Source: Bacteroidales bacterium UBA1223 (lineage in GTDB: Bacteria > Bacteroidota > Bacteroidia > Bacteroidales > P3). Taken from it: a stretch of 18,023 bases of DNA. The stretch's first letter is position 1; every line of letters starts with the position of its first letter. The notes beneath the pieces are model-generated. The model was not told the DNA's origin and did no database searches. It was given only the letters and a program-made list of their open reading frames with translations. The stretch lies in assembly GCA_002309155.1 (NCBI GenBank), contig DBXB01000050.1:1023-19045 (forward strand), given 5' to 3'. Both the position numbers and the translations under genes were made by a program. Shown one piece after another: positions 1 through 7,147 of this stretch.

Positions 1-1779
1 CCGGGACTGACGGTGACGCGTCTGGTACGTATGGAAGATGTGACCGACCGTGTGCTGGAGGGTGTGACAAAGGAGACCTCGGAACAGGATCGCGAGAAGA
101 TTGTGAAGAAAAACATTGCGAAAATCACCGAGGAGGCGGTGAAAGGCACGCATTATAAGGCTGTCATCAAGCCGTTCTATTACGGTAACCAGTATTTTAT
201 GTACATCAACGAGGTATTCACCGATGTGCGACTGGTGGGTGCCCCTCCGAGCAATATCGGCAAGTTCGGCGGCGATACGGATAACTGGATGTGGCCTCGC
301 CATACGGGAGATTTTTCCATGTTCCGTGTCTATGCCGACAACAATGTCCCTGCCGACTTCAGCAGTGATAACACTCCTTACCAGCCTTTGAAACATTTGG
401 AGATTAGCCTGAAGGGAGTGGAAGAGGGCGACTTTACCTTCGTCTTTGGCTATCCCGGAACCACACGCCGCTACGTGACGCACGATGCCGTCGACCTGGC
501 CGCCAATGTGGAGAATCCGGTCCGCATCGCTTTGCGTGACATCCGTCTGGCGCATTACAATGACGCCATGCGTAAGTCGCCGGCGCAGCGGTTGAAATAT
601 GCGTCTCGCGTTGCTTCCATCGCCAACGGATGGAAGAAATGGCAAGGCGAGACCCTCGGTATCAACCGTCTGAAAGGAGTGGAGAAGAAGAGAGAGATCG
701 AGGCTCAGTTTGACCAGTGGGCGATGTACAAACCCGAATATTACACGGTATTGAGAGAGTTGCACGAGGCATACGACCGTATGCGCCCTGTTGAGGTAGA
801 ACTTACCTATTTCTCTGAAGCCGTGAGAGCTAGCGATTTCATGAACCGTGCAAACAACTTCAACAATCTGGCAGACCTTGACGACGAGACTAAGATTGCC
901 GCAGAGGCGGCACAGCTGAAGAAGCAGTCAGACTCTTATTTCTCAGATTTTGACCAACATACAGTAGTAGACCGTGCCATATTCATCGAGACATTCGCTT
1001 ATATGTGGAAGGCAGGCTACGCCCCTTATTTGGGAGAGAGCGGAACCACTGTAGCAACCATAGAGAAGAAACTTGGCAACATATACGATAAATCCATCAT
1101 CAACAATCACGACAAACTCACCAAACTACTGTCCAACTACACAGCAAAAACGGCAAAGAAACTAAAAGACGATCCTGCACTGGTGCTTTACAGACAAGCC
1201 CACGACCTCGCCTACGACCCTCAGAAACTCGCCACCTACCGCCAAGCCTATTACGACATACAACGCCTGATGCGTACCTACGTCAAAGGTACCATGGAGA
1301 TGCATCCTGATGTCAATTTCTTCCCCGACGCCAACCTGACATTACGTGTCACATACGGTCATGTCGAAGGCTTCCGTCCACAAGACGGAGTCTACTATAA
1401 ACCCTACAGCACTCTGCAAGGCATCATGGAAAAAGAAAATCCTGACATCTACGACTACGTCGTCGAACCTCGTCTCAAGGAGCTCTACAATCTAAAAGAC
1501 TATGGCATCTATGGAACCCCCGATAATCAGATGCCGGTAGGTTTTATAGCCACCAACCACACCACGGGTGGCAACAGCGGAAGCCCCGTACTCAACGCCG
1601 ACGGCAGACTGATAGGTCTGAACTTCGACCGTTGCTGGGAGGGCACGATGAGCGACCTGCTCTTCGATCCAGAATATTGCCGCAACATCTGTCTTGACAT
1701 CAGGTACTGTCTGTTTGTCATAGACAAATTCGCCGGTGCCAAACATCTTGTTGACGAGATGACGATAGTCAGGAGATGA
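1..1779 (+). CDS. S46 family dipeptidyl-peptidase, DPP11-like, 5'-truncated by the window edge
   Basis: Exported serine peptidase that removes dipeptides from the N-terminus of oligopeptides in the periplasm. The frame is open to base 1, so the GTG at 13 is not the true start; signal peptide and catalytic His lie upstream. Visible: the catalytic Asp in the WMWPRHTGDF block (codon at 310) and the nucleophile Ser in TGGNSGSP (codon at 1576). In Porphyromonas gingivalis DPP11 the Asp is about residue 227, so roughly 120 residues are missing. The residue 18 after the Ser is Arg (FDRCWEG, codon at 1630), matching the spacing of DPP11 Ser655/Arg673, which gives preference for Asp/Glu at P1; DPP7 has Gly there. 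Family assignment is firm, the DPP11 specificity is inferred. Codon choice changes near base 1080 (see findings). Confidence 0.93.
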   Translation, partial: PGLTVTRLVRMEDVTDRVLEGVTKETSEQDREKIVKKNIAKITEEAVKGTHYKAVIKPFYYGNQYFMYINEVFTDVRLVGAPPSNIGKFGGDTDNWMWPRHTGDFSMFRVYADNNVPADFSSDNTPYQPLKHLEISLKGVEEGDFTFVFGYPGTTRRYVTHDAVDLAANVENPVRIALRDIRLAHYNDAMRKSPAQRLKYASRVASIANGWKKWQGETLGINRLKGVEKKREIEAQFDQWAMYKPEYYTVLRELHEAYDRMRPVEVELTYFSEAVRASDFMNRANNFNNLADLDDETKIAAEAAQLKKQSDSYFSDFDQHTVVDRAIFIETFAYMWKAGYAPYLGESGTTVATIEKKLGNIYDKSIINNHDKLTKLLSNYTAKTAKKLKDDPALVLYRQAHDLAYDPQKLATYRQAYYDIQRLMRTYVKGTMEMHPDVNFFPDANLTLRVTYGHVEGFRPQDGVYYKPYSTLQGIMEKENPDIYDYVVEPRLKELYNLKDYGIYGTPDNQMPVGFIATNHTTGGNSGSPVLNADGRLIGLNFDRCWEGTMSDLLFDPEYCRNICLDIRYCLFVIDKFAGAKHLVDEMTIVRR

Positions 1780-1790
1780 AGGGAAAATTG

Positions 1791-1844
1791 AAACTCTAGA
1801 AACTCTAGAAAACCTAGAAGACCTAGAAAATCTAGAGAACCTAG
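1791..1844 (+). repeat. Six tandem 9-nt units, consensus AAAACCTAG
   Basis: Directly after the S46 stop lie six units in exact 9-nt register: AAACTCTAG twice, AAAACCTAG, AAGACCTAG, AAAATCTAG and AGAACCTAG. CTAG is otherwise scarce in bacterial DNA, so its regular spacing stands out. No other copy of this array occurs in the window. It abuts an R1-type array that leads to pth. Function unknown. Confidence 0.9.
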
Positions 1845-1849
1845 AAACC

Positions 1850-1890
1850 CCTTTAAACTCTTAAACTTTTAACCTTTTAAACCCCTTTTC
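1850..1890 (-). repeat. R1-type array upstream of pth (inverted)
   Basis: Degenerate 8-9-nt units such as CTTTAAACT, CTTAAACT and TTTTAAACC are the reverse complement of the GGTTAAAAG units at 17845-17898. The pyrimidine-rich strand is the pth coding strand, ending about 60 bases before the ATG. The same orientation toward a start codon is seen at yraN, lptB and the Ig-like lipoprotein gene. Confidence 0.75.
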
Positions 1891-1950
1891 TTGAGCATTT
1901 TTGACTTTTTTCAAAAACATAAAGATAAAGATAAAGAGGAAGACAACAGT

Positions 1951-2526
1951 ATGAAATATCTGATTGTAGGACTCGGAAATATCGGTGCCGAATACGAGAA
2001 TACACGGCACAACAGTGGTTTCATGGTACTTGACGCCCTGCTTAAGTCCTGTTCCTCCGAAAACAGAGAACGACCCACATACGTCCTCGATCGCCACGCC
2101 TATCGTGCGGAAATGAAATGGAAAGGGAGGACACTCATCCTTATCCGCCCTACAACATACATGAATCTCAGCGGAAAAGCCGTGCAGTACTGGCTTCAGA
2201 AAGAGAAAGTCCCTCTTGAGAACCTTCTTGTCATCGTCGACGATATAGCACTCCCCGTGGGTAAGATACGGATGAAAAAGCAAGGGTCAGGAGGTGGACA
2301 CAACGGACTTGGCAACATCGAAGAGACTCTTCATACATCCAACTATTGCCGTCTGCGTATCGGAGTAGGCAACGACTTCGGACAGGGGCATCAGATTGAC
2401 TATGTCCTCGGACAGTTCAGCGAAGAGGAAAAAGCCTTGTTAGAACCTGCCCTTCAACGAGCCACCGACGCCGTCAAAGCTTTCGCCACCCTCGGACCAG
2501 ACAGGGCGATGAATATGTTTAATTAG
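1951..2526 (+). CDS. pth: Peptidyl-tRNA hydrolase
   Basis: Cytoplasmic esterase that frees tRNA from peptidyl-tRNAs that drop off the ribosome; essential in most bacteria. The 191-residue length is normal. With the ATG at 1951 the residues fall where Escherichia coli Pth has them: Asn10 and the catalytic His20 in GLGNIGAEYENTRHNSGF, the MNLSG substrate-binding block at 71-75, an Asp at 97 (VDDIALPVG) and GSGGGHNGL with His117 and Asn118. A TTG at 1891 would add a lysine-rich 20-residue leader (KHKDKDKEED) not found in the family; the ATG has a purine-rich AGAGGAAG just upstream and is preferred. Lies 171 bases after the S46 gene, across two repeat arrays, so co-transcription is possible but not shown. 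Confidence 0.95.
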   Translation: MKYLIVGLGNIGAEYENTRHNSGFMVLDALLKSCSSENRERPTYVLDRHAYRAEMKWKGRTLILIRPTTYMNLSGKAVQYWLQKEKVPLENLLVIVDDIALPVGKIRMKKQGSGGGHNGLGNIEETLHTSNYCRLRIGVGNDFGQGHQIDYVLGQFSEEEKALLEPALQRATDAVKAFATLGPDRAMNMFN

Positions 2527-2720
2527 GGGGAGTTAAGGGAAGTTAAAAGGGGAGTTAAAGGAAGTTAAGGGACAAATGATTTCGGTTATTCGATAAAACG
2601 AAATACCATATCACCTTATCTGGTGAGCCCCGCGAGCTTGACGAGCGAACATATCACCTTATCAACATATCAACGAATAATCGATTAAACGAAACCCTGA
2701 AACCCTTAAACTTTTAAACT
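2527..2720 (+). repeat. Composite intergenic repeat R2-R3-R4-cassette-R4-R3-R1(inverted)
   Basis: This fills almost the whole pth-yraN gap. Four R2 units (AGTTAAGGGA type) at 2527-2571 are followed by R3 at 2569-2603 (ACAAATGATTTCG then CGATAAAACGAAA), R4 at 2607-2620, a GC-rich 29-nt cassette, then R4 and R3 again in unbroken 8-nt register at 2658-2697 (CTTATCAA, CATATCAA, CGAATAAT, CGATTAAA, CGAAACCC), and an inverted R1 tract at 2693-2720. No gene or promoter is evident in it. Confidence 0.85.
2607..2663 (+). repeat. 29-nt GC-rich cassette between 14-bp direct repeats
   Basis: The 14-mer CATATCACCTTATC occurs identically at 2607-2620 and 2650-2663. The 29 bases between them (2621-2649) are much more GC-rich than the flanks. 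The cassette resembles, in inverted orientation, the 29 bases at 13645-13673 (20 of 29 positions identical by hand). The layout looks like an insertion with target duplication, but duplication by replication slippage is equally possible. Confidence 0.7.
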
Positions 2721-2735
2721 AATAATCAATTCACC

Positions 2736-3104
2736 ATGGCACGTCATAATGAGATTGGTCGCATCGGAGAGGATTTAGCCCGCAAGAAATTGATGGATGA
2801 AGGCTATCTGATACTTGAATCCAATTGGCGCCATGGACATCTCGAGGCTGACATTATCGCCTACAAAGACAACACCATAGTATTTATCGAGGTCAAGACC
2901 CGCTCTGACAACGCCCACGGAGATCCCGAATCATTTGTCGACCGCAACAAACAGCGGGCATACATACGACTTGCCAACACCTACATACTCCGCAACAACC
3001 GTCAGGAAGAAGCCCGGTTCGACATCATCTCCGTCTCATTCGTTAACAACGAACCTCAAATCAATCATATAGAGGACGCTTTCAGGACCACCGACTTAAT
3101 TTAA
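2736..3104 (+). CDS. yraN: YraN/UPF0102 family nuclease-fold protein
   Basis: Small (122 aa) cytoplasmic protein of the UPF0102 family, which has a restriction-endonuclease-like fold; its cellular role is not established. The family pattern is clear: G-x-x-GE at 8-12 (Glu12), GYLILESNWR at 23-32, then the acidic core Glu37 and Asp39 (LEADIIA), and Glu52/Lys54 in VFIEVKTR. These form the D-(n)-ExK arrangement used by that fold to bind a metal ion. The C-terminal half, with DRNKQRAYIRLANTYI, is also typical. The ATG at 2736 is the natural start; it overlaps the AATTCACCAT word that often ends R4 modules. Follows pth on the same strand after a 209-base repeat-filled gap. Confidence 0.92.
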   Translation: MARHNEIGRIGEDLARKKLMDEGYLILESNWRHGHLEADIIAYKDNTIVFIEVKTRSDNAHGDPESFVDRNKQRAYIRLANTYILRNNRQEEARFDIISVSFVNNEPQINHIEDAFRTTDLI

Positions 3105-3121
3105 CTCCACCTCACTTTACT

Positions 3122-3152
3122 TTTGCATAATTACTATTTTTTTGTAAATTTG
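3122..3152 (+). promoter_or_regulatory. Bacteroidota-type housekeeping promoter for the C69 dipeptidase
   Basis: TTTG at 3122-3125, a 19-base spacer, then TAAATTTG at 3145-3152. This is an exact match to the Bacteroidota sigma consensus TTTG-N19-TAnnTTTG. Transcription should begin near 3158-3160, giving an AT-rich leader of about 40 bases before the ATG at 3200. It is the only full consensus promoter I found in the window. Confidence 0.85.
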
Positions 3153-3199
3153 CAGTTCAAAATAATTAAAATAACAATCCTTAAAAACTAATTACCATA

Positions 3200-4960
3200 A
3201 TGAAAATCAGACGAATTATTGCAGTATTTGCATTTGTTGCCTTTCTTCTAGCCATAGGAAACAGCAATGCTTGCACCAATTTCCTTTTCACAAAAGGTGC
3301 CACCAAGGATGGCTCCACGATGATTACTTATGCGGCTGACAGCCATGTCCTCTACGGAGAGTTATACTACCGCAAAGCCGCCAATTATCCCGCAGGCACC
3401 ATGTTCCAAGTCGTCGACTGGGACAGCGGTGAACCTCTGATTCAGATTCCTCAGGTTGCCCACACCTACAGTGTCGTCGGCAATATCAACGAGCATCAGC
3501 TCGCCATTGGTGAGACCACCTACGGTGGACGTGAGGAACTGGCCAATCTGGTTGAAGGTGGCATTGACTACGGCTCACTGATTTACCTTACACTCCAACG
3601 TGCCAAGAATGCCCGTGAGGCTATAACCGTCCTCGCCGGTTTCCTGAGCCAGTATCCTTATCATAGCGAAGGCGAGAGCTTCTCAATCTGCGACCCCAAC
3701 GAGGTATGGATTTTCGAACTTATCGGCAAACGTAATAAACCAGTTAAGGCTGATCTGGCAAAGAAATTGAAATATACCTACACCGACGGCGCTGTATGGG
3801 TTGCCCGCCGCATCCCCGACGGATATGTATGCGGACACGCCAACCAGGCCCGTATCACTCAGTTCCCCCAGGAAGACAAGAAATTCAAGAAAACCTTCGG
3901 CAAAGGACTCCACAAAGCCATCAGCAGTGCTCACCTCAACTATATCAACGAACCCGAAGTGGAGTGCGTATACAGCAGCGATGTCATCACATTCGCCCGT
4001 GCTTGTGGATGGTATGACGGTCTCGATGCCGATTTCAGCTTCACCGACACCTATGCTCCTCTGACATTCAGCGGTGTCCGTGCATGCGACGCACGTGTCT
4101 ACGCAATGTTCCGCCGTGTGAATGCCAGCATGGTGAAATATGAGAGATATGCCATGGGTGACATCAAGGCAGAGCGTATGCCTCTATGGATCAAACCCGA
4201 CCACAAGGTAGACGTGCAGGAGGTGATGAATCTGATGCGCGACCACTATGAGGGCACCCCCATGGATATGACCAAAGATGTCGGAGCAGGTCCTTTCAAC
4301 TGCCCCTACCGTTGGCGTCCCATGAACTGGGATATTGATGGTCAGGCTTATATCCACGAACGTGCCACTTCCACACAGCAGACCGGCTTCAGTTTTGTGG
4401 CACAGTGCCGCAACTGGCTGCCCGACAAGGTTGGCGGTATCATCTGGTTTGGCGTTGACGACACCTACTCTACTGTTTACTGCCCCATGTACTGTGGCAT
4501 CACTGACATTCCTCTCTGTTTCCGTGAAGGCAACGGCAATATGGTGACCTACAGTCCCACTGCCGCATTCTGGCTTTTCAACCGTGTCACCAATTTCGTC
4601 TACAGCCGTTACAAAGACATGATTGTCGACGTTCAGAAGGTTCAGAGCAAACTGGAGAGCAACTTTATCGCCGACGTGCAAAAATATGACCAACGTGTAA
4701 AGGACGCCACCGATAACGAGATGACCACACTCCTCAACGACTTCAGCAACCGTCAGGCAAAAAAGATGATGGATGAATGGAACGGCCTTGACCAGTATCT
4801 GCTTGTCAAATATATGGACGGCAACATCAAGAAAGAAGAGAACGGCGCCTTCAAGACGACGAAATTCGGTGGCAGCGAAGGTCCCAACATGCCCCGTTAC
4901 CCCGAATGGTTCTATCGCCAAATCATCAAAGAGCACGGCGACATTATCAAGGAACGATAA
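3200..4960 (+). CDS. Secreted C69 family (Ntn-hydrolase) dipeptidase
   Basis: Peptidase that splits dipeptides, acting in the periplasm. Residues 1-24 form a signal peptide (KIRR, then a hydrophobic stretch, ending SNA). Cleavage after Ala24 exposes Cys25 as the new N-terminus, and CTNFLFTKGATKDGS is the family C69 start, where the N-terminal Cys is the nucleophile. The site is not a good lipobox, since the residue three before the Cys is Ser rather than Leu. The 586-residue length suits the larger Bacteroidota members. Other family signs include GETTYGGREEL near 113 and SEGESFSICDPNEVWIFEL near 160. It has its own promoter upstream and a strong terminator downstream, so it is a single-gene transcript. 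With the S46 enzyme it could take oligopeptides to amino acids; that link is inference. Confidence 0.93.
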   Translation: MKIRRIIAVFAFVAFLLAIGNSNACTNFLFTKGATKDGSTMITYAADSHVLYGELYYRKAANYPAGTMFQVVDWDSGEPLIQIPQVAHTYSVVGNINEHQLAIGETTYGGREELANLVEGGIDYGSLIYLTLQRAKNAREAITVLAGFLSQYPYHSEGESFSICDPNEVWIFELIGKRNKPVKADLAKKLKYTYTDGAVWVARRIPDGYVCGHANQARITQFPQEDKKFKKTFGKGLHKAISSAHLNYINEPEVECVYSSDVITFARACGWYDGLDADFSFTDTYAPLTFSGVRACDARVYAMFRRVNASMVKYERYAMGDIKAERMPLWIKPDHKVDVQEVMNLMRDHYEGTPMDMTKDVGAGPFNCPYRWRPMNWDIDGQAYIHERATSTQQTGFSFVAQCRNWLPDKVGGIIWFGVDDTYSTVYCPMYCGITDIPLCFREGNGNMVTYSPTAAFWLFNRVTNFVYSRYKDMIVDVQKVQSKLESNFIADVQKYDQRVKDATDNEMTTLLNDFSNRQAKKMMDEWNGLDQYLLVKYMDGNIKKEENGAFKTTKFGGSEGPNMPRYPEWFYRQIIKEHGDIIKER

Positions 4961-4962
4961 TG

Positions 4963-5046
4963 GTGAATTGTGAATTGACAAATGATCAATTAAACGATTA
5001 AACGAAAAATCCTTATCAACTTATCAACATATCAACAATTCACAAT
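4963..5046 (+). repeat. R3-R4 array bounded by an 11-bp inverted repeat
   Basis: ATTGTGAATTG at 4967-4977 and its exact reverse complement CAATTCACAAT at 5036-5046 enclose 8-nt units: CAATTAAA, CGATTAAA, CGAAAAAT, one extra C, CTTATCAA twice, CATATCAA, then CAATTCAC. ACAAATGAT, the usual R3 opening, is at 4978-4986. The element sits between the C69 stop and the terminator hairpin. Confidence 0.8.
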
Positions 5047-5049
5047 ACA

Positions 5050-5079
5050 AAAAGAGACGGCCATTCGGTCGTCTCTTTT
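5050..5079. terminator. Bidirectional intrinsic terminator between convergent genes
   Basis: A 13-bp stem (left arm 5050-5062, right arm 5067-5079, one G-T wobble) with the ATTC loop at 5063-5066. The A-run on the left and T-run on the right make it usable from both directions, serving the C69 gene (+) and the DUF4954 gene (-). Confidence 0.88.
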
Positions 5080-5100
5080 GTTTTCAGTAGTACGTCGTAC

Positions 5101-6921
5101 CTATGACAGCACGGCGTCACGTTCTGCGTCGTTCCAGTAGGTCATATTACGGAACTCGTTCTGTTCGTCTTTCTTGCGAGAGAGCACTTTCTGGTCGGAC
5201 ACATACTGGAGTATTCGCCGATAGTCGTCGCAATAATGATTCCACTCGTCAGCATCGAGGCTGCGTTTCTGCGACAAGTGGCAGAGTACCTGATAGGCGT
5301 GACGTTGCTTGGCGGCGGTATACTCCACCCAGAGCTGGTTAAACCTGTCATGTACCGCCTTCCAACTGTCAAGTCTACCCTCTTCAATGTCGGAAATCAA
5401 CTGTTTAAGGTCATTCTCAGCGACAAGTTGTCCACCGATGTTGACCCAATTGGTGACACGCTCGCCTTCGCCCAGACTGGTATCAGGGAGCGGAACAACG
5501 TTGATATCCGAGACAAGGGTCTTCATGGCATAGTAGACAAGCATGTCGTAGTATGCCTTATAAGCCTCGCCAGCCTTGAGGATTACCGTCGGGCGTTTGC
5601 CTTTCTCCATGCCGTGAGCCAGGACCTCTGTCTTACCCTCACGATAAGCCTCCTCGGTCCAGAGATGGATCAAGTCACGACCAATGATGATTTCCTCGGC
5701 GGTATCAGGAGCGAGATTGTCGAATTCAATGTTCTGAGCCTTGTATTTACGTTTGTCACGGGCGGCGAATTTCTTGGAATTGCGGTCCATGGCATACATA
5801 TTATACATCCACCAGTAGGCCGGCATCACCTCAAGTCTGTTCTTGGCTACATTGTTGTTAACCAAGGCGAAGGGAAGAGTGATGTTCAGTTCGGCGGGAT
5901 AGTCTCCCTTTGCCAGCAGACAGTATGAGGCAAACCGGCTGGAATGCTTGAGACTTACGCAGAGTCCGGGCCAAAAGCCACGACCACAGCTAATCTCGTT
6001 GTCGGCTGTACGACTGTTATGGTTGCTACCCAGCGTACCTCCGGCGGCGACATTACTCTGTCCCATAATCAAGGCGGCGATAAGGAACGAGTTGTTGTGA
6101 TGCTGTTCATGTGCCGGGAAGATGATGTTGCAACCTACCTCGCAACGAGCCAATGTGGAGTTGTCACCTACAACGGTGTCGTTGAGCCTCAACCCATACT
6201 CCAGATGGACATGCTCACCAAGTAAGAACCGTTGTGCTATGATGCCGAATTCGAGTTTGCAGCCAAATCCTATCACGCCGTCGGTAAGTGCTATGCACTC
6301 TTCGATACGACTGGGGTCCTCGGCGCTACTGTTCACGGCGACATTGCGTATAAGTTTGCTGTTTTTCACCACACAGCAATCACCTATCTTAGCATAACCG
6401 CCGTCAACACTGTTGAGTTCCTTGAGAGTCATCTTCTCGAGAGACTCCATCAACTTATTCTGTCCTCTGAACCTAGCCCAGAGATAGGCATCGCCAATGG
6501 TCATTCCGTTGAAAGGAAGGATGCGGCGACCGCCGTTCTCGTTCATAGGCTCAAGCCAGTTGACATCGTCGGAAGTAATATTCTGAGGCTTCTTTGCCGT
6601 CATCTCGTCAATATTGAAGAGCAGGCATCCATTTCCTATGGTGTAACCCGACAGCATCTTGACATTATGTATGGCGCAGTGGTCGCCGACATGACAATCG
6701 GCGAGCATGCTCGACGAGATACCCTCAGGCAGATGCAAATCGCCATCAGAGAGAGAACCCTCACAGATGGCACCCAGATAGACGTCACCGCAGAAACAAG
6801 TGTTGGAGACGCATCCCGCGTCAAATGAATCCGAGACAAATATTCTGTTCCAGTCTGTGGCTCTGTTACCCTGAAGCTTCAACTTTTCGACCTCCTGAGA
6901 AGTCAAATTCCTATATTCCAT
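5101..6921 (-). CDS. DUF4954 family protein with left-handed beta-helix
   Basis: 606-residue cytoplasmic protein of unknown function found mainly in Bacteroidota. No signal peptide or membrane segment. Residues about 30-100 and 170-265 show imperfect hexapeptide repeats (e.g. ADCHVGDHCAIHNVKM, LNDTVVGDNSTLARCEVG) typical of left-handed parallel beta-helices, as in sugar-nucleotide acyl- and nucleotidyltransferases. The best-conserved-looking stretch is FPAHEQHHNNSFL (268-280) followed by SNHNSR (299-304) and GRGFWPGL (313-320); the clustered His and Asn could bind metal or phosphate. The C-terminal half (about 390-606) is mostly alpha-helical and charged. Start is the ATG at 6921. It lies downstream of nagB on the same strand, across a 226-base repeat-filled gap; a role in amino-sugar metabolism is only a guess from that. 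Confidence 0.85.
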   Translation of the reverse strand: MEYRNLTSQEVEKLKLQGNRATDWNRIFVSDSFDAGCVSNTCFCGDVYLGAICEGSLSDGDLHLPEGISSSMLADCHVGDHCAIHNVKMLSGYTIGNGCLLFNIDEMTAKKPQNITSDDVNWLEPMNENGGRRILPFNGMTIGDAYLWARFRGQNKLMESLEKMTLKELNSVDGGYAKIGDCCVVKNSKLIRNVAVNSSAEDPSRIEECIALTDGVIGFGCKLEFGIIAQRFLLGEHVHLEYGLRLNDTVVGDNSTLARCEVGCNIIFPAHEQHHNNSFLIAALIMGQSNVAAGGTLGSNHNSRTADNEISCGRGFWPGLCVSLKHSSRFASYCLLAKGDYPAELNITLPFALVNNNVAKNRLEVMPAYWWMYNMYAMDRNSKKFAARDKRKYKAQNIEFDNLAPDTAEEIIIGRDLIHLWTEEAYREGKTEVLAHGMEKGKRPTVILKAGEAYKAYYDMLVYYAMKTLVSDINVVPLPDTSLGEGERVTNWVNIGGQLVAENDLKQLISDIEEGRLDSWKAVHDRFNQLWVEYTAAKQRHAYQVLCHLSQKRSLDADEWNHYCDDYRRILQYVSDQKVLSRKKDEQNEFRNMTYWNDAERDAVLS

Positions 6922-6950
6922 ATAATTATATCGTTAAGAAAAAGTAAAAT

Positions 6951-7045
6951 TAAGGGGGAGTTAAGGGAAGTTGCTCACTGTATTTTATTTTATTTTTTAT
7001 GGTGTTCGCAGCCTTCGGCAAAGGGGAGTTAAGGGGAGTTAAGGG
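6951..7045 (+). repeat. R2 array interrupted by hairpin module E
   Basis: R2 units (GGGGAGTTAA, GGGAAGTT) at 6951-6972 are broken by module E (6973-7020: GCTCACTG, a T-rich tract, ATGGTGTTCGCAGCC, then GGC). R2 then resumes with two exact 10-nt units at 7021-7040. E carries the small hairpin GCC-TTC-GGC (7011-7019). A second E copy sits at the same place within R2 at 13622-13690, so E is an internal part of this repeat type. Confidence 0.8.
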
Positions 7046-7062
7046 ACAATACGAGTTTTATT

Positions 7063-7110
7063 GTGACCGGTGACCGGTGATACGATCCGGGTCACGGGTC
7101 ACAGGTCACG
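7063..7110. repeat. R5 heptamer arrays in inverted arrangement
   Basis: GTGACCGGTGACC (7063-7075) and GGTCACGGGTCAC (7090-7102) are complementary over 13 bases with one mismatch, around a 14-base loop; a further GGTCACG unit ends at 7110. The unit is 7 nt long. Related single-orientation arrays are at 8039-8066 and 17983-18003. A cruciform or hairpin is possible, but no T-tract follows, so a classical terminator is unlikely. Confidence 0.8.
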
Positions 7111-7147
7111 ATTTCTTCCTCCCATCGTTTTACTTTTTTCATCATTA

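Noticed and set aside
1891..1950. TTG start giving pth a 20-residue N-terminal extension
   Set aside because: The ATG at 1951 places the catalytic residues at the family's usual numbers; the extension is lysine-rich low complexity and derives from the gap sequence.
4184..4981. 265-codon open frame on the minus strand
   Set aside because: It lies antisense to the 3' part of the C69 peptidase, and its protein has no recognisable family. The peptidase frame is certain, so this is a shadow.
5236..5928. 230-codon plus-strand frame
   Set aside because: It is antisense within the DUF4954 gene, whose frame is continuous and family-like throughout.
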